From contig JAHDVF020000864.1 of the NCBI GenBank assembly GCA_022606425.2, forward strand, positions 930,001 through 994,000: a stretch of 64,000 nucleotides of DNA, given 5' to 3'. This document shows positions 59,329 through 64,000 of the stretch, one piece after another. The notes under the pieces were generated by a model. That model was not told where the DNA came from, searched no databases, and was given only the letters and a program-made list of their open reading frames with translations. A program made the position numbers and the translations under genes. This stretch comes from Lepidostoma basale. Lineage: Eukaryota; Arthropoda; Insecta; Trichoptera; Lepidostomatidae. Position 1 is the stretch's first letter; each line of letters opens with the position of its first letter.

Positions 59329-60238
59329 CGAGGGTTGTCCGTAAAATAAGTTTCCCTGTTTGCCACGGGCGTGCGGATCTCTGTTACGTGCGATCCGGCA
59401 ACACTGGATCGTAGCTTGGTCTTCCCCCTCCACATCCCCACCCAGCCGAACTTGCTGCGACGCTCAGTGTCGGTTTGGCAGCCGTAAAAAATGGAGCTCC
59501 CGATCGCATCGCCCGCGAGATGTTGAAGTACGCTCCGTGATTCGTTTTTTGTGTGCCAAAGGCCATTCGGCGACGGAAATTCATTCTCAACTGACAGAAG
59601 TGTATGGAGAAACGTGCACGAGTGTTCAAATGGTGCGCAAGTGGTCCAAAGAATTCAAAGAAGGGCGCACAGACGTCCATGACGAACAGCGGTCCGGACG
59701 GCCATCGGTCAGTGATGAAACGATTGCGAAAAAGGAAGCGGCAATGCTGGCAGATCGAAGACTGACGATTCGGGAGCTTAGCGAGATGATCCCAGATGTC
59801 AGCAAGACAACTATAGACAAGATCCTAACAGAACATTTAGGTTATTCTAAGGTTTGTGCAAGGTGGGTGCCTCCACCGCGCTCATTGAGAAATTCGGATG
59901 ATAGATCGTCCTACACCCACCATACAGTCTGGACTTGGCCCCGAGCGACTACCATCTCTTCCCCGATTTGAAGAAATATCTCGGTGGAACGCATTTTGCA
60001 AACGAAGAGGAGCTGAAAGAAGAGGTTCTGAGCTACCTTCGCGGCCTGGCGGGAGACTTCTATGACCAGGGAATCAAAAATATGGTGACCCGGATGAAAA
60101 AGTGCATCGAAGTCAACAGGGACTATGTAGAAAAATAGCTGAAAGTCTAAGCTTTCCAATGATGTATTGCTCGTTGTAAATAAAAATGGTTTTCATTGTG
60201 AAAAAAAAAGGGGGAAATTTATTTTACGGACAACCCAA
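59329..60238 (+). mobile_element. Non-autonomous mariner with catalytic-core deletion, copy 2
   Basis: 910 bp with inverted ends CGAGGGTTGTCCGTAAAATAAG and TTATTTTACGGACAACCC. The last bases of the right end are altered. The plus strand encodes VRSVIRFLCAKGHSATEIHS, SGRPSVSDETIAKKEAAML, KTTIDKILTEHLGYSKVCAR, then after the deletion junction and a frame change LAPSDYHLFPDLKKYL to DYVEK (about 60138). It is highly similar to the 50.8-kb copy and shares its deletion. Confidence 0.9.
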
Positions 60239-60332
60239 TGATGAGATCTAATTAACTCCATTTATCATCTTTGGAATTGTATTCCAGTTGATTGCAGTGA
60301 AGGAGCCAACTTTTATGAACATTTTATTGTTT

Positions 60333-60396
60333 AGGCCAAGAGGAAACACTTAAGCTCAAGCACGGAACCTCCCAGTGAGAATTATGAGTCTTTTGT
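60333..60396 (+). other. Candidate orphan exon
   Basis: A 64-base segment follows a TTATTGTTTAG acceptor-like sequence and precedes GTAAGT. One frame is open across it (AKRKHLSSSTEPPSENYESF). Another frame reaches a stop as QEETLKLKHGTSQ. An AATAAA lies about 60 bases downstream. No partner exon on the plus strand was found. Low confidence. Confidence 0.2.
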
Positions 60397-60555
60397 AAGT
60401 AAAAAAAAACTTTTGTGTAATGATTCCTTATGCGGTGTAAAATGTAAAATAAAATAATGGTATATTCAAACTTATATGTGTCAACATAGAAGAGAACCTG
60501 AAACATAAAAACGTAAATAATGTCACGGGTTTCAGTTTATCTTTTCAGGTAATAT

Positions 60556-60735
60556 AACTAACTAACTATTCATCACGCGTCTCGCCAAAGGGGAAGGCAG
60601 AAAGAATGGATGGCTTCAATGTTCATTACTGATATACTTCTCTCGCTTCCTCAAAATTCATATATCTTGTCATGCACGCACGTCGATTTCTCTGATTCCT
60701 CATGCGTCTGACATTTAATAGTTGATATGATCTCC
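60556..60735 (-). mobile_element. LINE-B 3' end
   Basis: TAACTAACTAACTATTCATC followed by GGGGAAGGCAGAAAGAATGG and the CATGCACGCACGTCGATTTC block shared with other LINE-B tails. Confidence 0.55.
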
Positions 60736-60739
60736 CAAC

Positions 60740-61125
60740 GCACATTCTGTATGTGGTTTTTGACCACGATTATGATGTGAGATTGAGCATTGTCATTTTG
60801 AAGAATTAATTTGCTGTGCCTGTTGCCCCATTAATCACAATAGTTGTTGTACTTTCCCCGAGACAGTTTCACCCGGTTTGAGGAGTTCATTTTTAAGTCA
60901 AGCTTTTTCGATCTTCCCGTCAACGCTAAAATCATCAGCTTTCAAGCGTCTATACCATTCTCTCTATGATTTATCCGATGGGGCATAATCGCCATAAACT
61001 TTCACAAGCATTTTATGCACCTCAGCTGCACTCTTCTTCCAATTAAAACAGAACAACAGAACTTCCCACAATTGCTTCTTATTTACCACTAAAGTCAACA
61101 TTTTAAAGAGCGATAAAATAAATGT
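60740..61125 (-). pseudogene. Mariner transposase fragment (internally deleted)
   Basis: On minus the N-terminal part reads NKKQLWEVLLFCFNWKKSAA and EVHKMLVKVYGDYAPSDKS, then after a deletion ELLKPGETVSGKVQQL and a short decayed remainder. It belongs to the same broad group as the element at 61.6-62.6 kb. Confidence 0.65.
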
Positions 61126-61373
61126 TATTGTGAGAATGACGTACATTTGCAAACAAAACTTAATTGCCAGATGCTCAGGCTTACTAAAAAAAAACATGGC
61201 CCCCAGATTTGAGGACTTGAAGCAGTCAGGGCCCTCTGTTGTAAAACAGACCGAACTTTCCGAAACACCTAATATATTTACGAGTATACACCTAATATAT
61301 GAAATAAAATAAGAAAACATTTGTTAAGGCGTAAATTATATTTCAAATACACATGTTATGTCAAGTACAACAA

Positions 61374-62781
61374 TTAATAATCCCTTTCAGTAAAATGAGG
61401 TTGTTGATACCATGCTTTAATTGCAGGTAGGCTGAGAACATGCTTTTTGACGGCCTGCAGGTTGGGATTATTAGCTAAAATGTCTCCATCAGCCAAATAA
61501 CTCAAATAATCAATTAAACCCACAAACCAAAAGTCTGCCCATGTGAGCTGAAACAAGACAATGAAATATTATAATTTAACTGTGAAATATACAATACAAA
61601 AAAATCTTTCTGGCAGCATAAGAATATTGTGTCGGAAGAATGTCTCATCTTTTGAGGCTATGCACGAATCAACCGAATTTTAGGTATCTTCATATGATGT
61701 GAAGTGCTGCTCAGTGCATGCGTCATTGATCGAAACAAGTAGAAATCAGAAGGAGCAATGTCTGGTGAATACGGCGGGTGGGGTAAAACTTCCCAATTAA
61801 GTATTTCCAAATAGGTTTTTATCGGCTGCGCAACATGTGGACGATAATTCTCATCCAGGAGATAGTCGTGTCTGGAGTAGTAGTGGGCTTCTCTTTGAGT
61901 GTTCGACTCAATCCAACAATTGTGTTTGGTAGACAGCCTCAGTAATGGTTTCGATTGGTTTGAGCAACTCATAATACACGACAACAAGCTGATCCCACCA
62001 AACACACGATAAGAGTTTTCTTCCATGAATATTTGGCTTAGCTAAAGATTTTGAAGCGTGGTCCCCATGATTTTTTGTACTATTGACTATACGGCACGGA
62101 AAACCCTTTCGTTTATGCCTGGCAAGCAGGATTTCACACGTGGAAAATCAGCATTCAACGTTTCTCGGCGCCAGTTAATATGGAACCCAGTTTCCTTGTT
62201 TTTGAATCATTTCAACCGATGTGAAATTGCTTGTTGCGTCACTCCCAAAGATTCTGCAAGTTCTTCATGTGTTTGGCATGAATCTTGATCCAATAATGCT
62301 TCCAATTCCACGTCTTCGTATTCTTTCAGCCTTCCGTTGTGTTCTTTGTATTCAATGTCAAATTCAACATTCTTAAACTTTTTAACTACTACAACCTTAC
62401 AATATGCTTCTTACAAGCAATCGATGCACCTTAGCTGCAGATTTCTTTAAATTGAAATAGTGAATCAAATGTTCCCGTAAAAGACGCTTATTCGGCTCAA
62501 AACTCGACATTTTCGCACACAAAAGAATATATTTTGACAATATTACATATGACAATATTAACCATAACTTACTGGTGGTGCCAAATTTTGTCAAATGGCG
62601 GAATCTTATTTGTACATCTCATGAATAAAAATATTTACCTTTCCCAGAGCCAAGTATCCATTATTGGCCGCTGCCACAGCTTCTAATTTCTTCAAGAAGT
62701 ATGGAACAACTTCCTTCCTTACTTTAGGAAATCTTTCTTTTTTTAACGATTCACTCGGGTCATACTGAACATTGTGTAATT
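61374..62781 (-). CDS. Glutathione S-transferase, sigma-like, C-terminal domain exons
   Basis: Exons 62781-62639 and 61547-61374 join in phase 0 (ALGK|LTWADF) at GT-AG sites, and the gene ends at TAA. The encoded part is the all-helical GST C-terminal domain: VVPYFLKKLEAVAAANNGYL, LTWADFWFVGLIDYL, NPNLQAVKKHVLSLPAIKAW. The KLTWADF motif is characteristic of sigma-class GSTs (prostaglandin D synthase type). The first exon here starts within a codon, so the thioredoxin-like glutathione-binding domain lies upstream, beyond the window or behind the LINE at 62.9-64 kb. The intron between the two exons contains a mariner element. The enzyme would conjugate glutathione to lipid-peroxidation products in the cytosol. 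Confidence 0.88.
61640..62600 (-). mobile_element. Decayed mariner in GST intron
   Basis: The minus strand starts near 62510 with MSSFEPNKRLLREHLIHYFN and LKKSAAKVHRLLV. The centre is frame-disrupted, and the end reads LNWEVLPHPPYSPDIAPSDF then YLFRSM (61840-61740). The transposase has stops and shifts, and no clean terminal inverted repeats are visible. Same orientation as the GST gene. Confidence 0.75.
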
Positions 62782-62889
62782 CTAAAAAAAGATAAACAGA
62801 GTTTTGTACATGATCTTTAAGATAATAATCAGAATTAAAAAAAAATACAAATAAAAAAGGTTTTATGGTCTAATTTTGATTTGTTAGGT

Positions 62890-64000
62890 TGTTAGGTGAA
62901 ATTCAATTCAATTTATTTTTAAATCATAAACATTACAGTATATAACCAAAGCGCTAATGACTATACAGGTAGGTAAAAAAAACCTATTTTAAACAGTAAA
63001 TACAATAAAGAAATTTAAAAATAGACAAAAACATAAAAAACACGAGATAATTAAAAAATAAAGACCAAATAAATAATTAGAAACAATAAGAAGAACAACA
63101 CATTATTTAAGAGATAGATGTTTTCTGAGAGATGCCTTACTATCGTGGAAGATGTCCACATCCGAAGAGATGCGGTTTAGAAGGATTATTGCCCTGCCCA
63201 CGGGCATAACTTTAGGTAAATTGGTTCTACACAGTGGCAGGTGAAATAATCTATGTTGCCTTTGTCGCAGATAATTGTCAGGGACAAACAAAGTCAAGTC
63301 ATTCAAAATATCCGAGTTAAGTATTCGACCACGAATCAGTTGAAAAAAATGAACACCCAAATGGATAGTTCGTCTAATTTCCAATGATTGGTAGTCCAGC
63401 ATACCCAGCAAGAAATCAGTTGGGTACAGCCAGGGGTAATAACCGTTATCTTTGAGGTACAAAAAACGTAAGAACTTCTTTTGTACCTTTTCAATCAACA
63501 GGCAATATTTAGTTTCATGTGGTGCCCACACCAGTGTACCAAATTCCAACCGACTTCTTACCAAAGAGTTATACAATAACTTCAGAACTTTTGAATTGGT
63601 AAAATCTTTCCCATTCCTAAGAACGAATCCCAAAATCTTATGGGAGCTATTACTTACTGAAGTAATATGAAGACTGAAAGATAATTTAGGATCGAATGTA
63701 ACTCCCAAATCTTTCGAAGACGTAGTCCTATCCAGTGATATACCATCCATTGTATAGCTGTGATAGATCGTCGTGCGAGCCCTAGTATAGGACATGATGA
63801 AACACTTTGATATATTAAAATACAATTTGTTTCTTTTACTCCATTCCAAGACGCTGTGAATGTCTTTTTGGAGTTTAAAACAATCGTCGACAGATTTAAT
63901 TTCTCGAAATATTTTTAAATCGTCGGCAAACAAGAGGCTATTGGAATATTTGATATTTTTAGTAATATCATTTATAAAAATTGTAAATAACAACGGCCCT
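62890..64000 (-). mobile_element. LINE-C (jockey-like) 3' part, running off the window
   Basis: Reverse transcriptase plus about 210 bases of 3' UTR ending near 62890 in an AATTGAATT-rich tail. It lies upstream (minus strand) of the visible GST exons and is related to the remnant at 48.1-50.6 kb. Confidence 0.8.
63103..64000 (-). CDS. LINE reverse transcriptase, C-terminal half (partial at window end)
   Basis: Open across about 298 codons to the window edge. It begins inside motif B (GPLLFTIFINDI), then has the catalytic FADD in NSLLFADDLKIFREI, FNISKCFIMSYTR, LGVTFDPKLSF, and LVRSRLEFGTLVWAPHETKY, the usual C-terminal landmarks of jockey/CR1-type LINEs, and ends at LRKHLSLK. There are no internal stops in the part seen, so the copy is fairly young. 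The endonuclease and N-terminal reverse transcriptase motifs lie beyond base 64000. Confidence 0.88.
   Translation of the reverse strand, partial: GPLLFTIFINDITKNIKYSNSLLFADDLKIFREIKSVDDCFKLQKDIHSVLEWSKRNKLYFNISKCFIMSYTRARTTIYHSYTMDGISLDRTTSSKDLGVTFDPKLSFSLHITSVSNSSHKILGFVLRNGKDFTNSKVLKLLYNSLVRSRLEFGTLVWAPHETKYCLLIEKVQKKFLRFLYLKDNGYYPWLYPTDFLLGMLDYQSLEIRRTIHLGVHFFQLIRGRILNSDILNDLTLFVPDNYLRQRQHRLFHLPLCRTNLPKVMPVGRAIILLNRISSDVDIFHDSKASLRKHLSLK

Overview
The window looks like AT-rich nuclear DNA of a holometabolous insect, most likely a moth or butterfly. The reasons are spliced genes with short conserved exons and very long introns, insect-type genes (a Slowpoke-binding-protein-like pseudokinase, Ski/Sno, SCPx with a peroxisomal tail, a sigma-like GST), and a transposon load dominated by mariner, RTE-type LINEs with (GAA)n tails, a second LINE with an AACT-rich end, piggyBac remnants and TA-flanked MITEs. 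The order Lepidoptera is inference; an arthropod origin is secure.

Layout. 1-1631: internally deleted piggyBac. 2223-8707 (+): last three coding exons of a mitochondrial 2-oxoglutarate/malate carrier, with an RTE LINE, a MITE and LINE scraps in its introns. 9.7-12.2 kb: sparse. 12236-16417 (-): Slob/PXK-like pseudokinase rebuilt from about ten exons. 16.9-20.1 kb: LINE scraps and a decayed mariner. 21107-21809 (-): a two-exon gene for a putative small secreted or membrane peptide. 22336-22596: long hairpin. 23290-24081 (-): intronless sepiapterin reductase. 26076-26295: another long hairpin. 27424-45631 (+): Ski/Sno co-repressor with a 16.5-kb intron holding transposons and several GC-rich islands. 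46708-47014 (-): last two exons of an unrecognised gene ending in a CaaX box. 48.1-52.2 kb: nested LINE, mariner and MITE insertions. 55233-57254 (-): SCPx. 58.2-62.6 kb: LINE and mariner pieces. 61374-62781 (-): last two exons of a GST. 62.9-64 kb: 3' part of a LINE that runs off the window.

The host genes do not form an operon or a single pathway. They cover mitochondrial dicarboxylate exchange, potassium-channel/synaptic regulation, tetrahydrobiopterin synthesis, TGF-beta co-repression, peroxisomal thiolysis/sterol transfer and glutathione conjugation. The most unusual features are three near-perfect long hairpins, two mariner copies sharing the same catalytic-core deletion, a three-layer nested insertion, the small-peptide gene and the CaaX-ended gene. 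I found no clearly novel multi-gene system.
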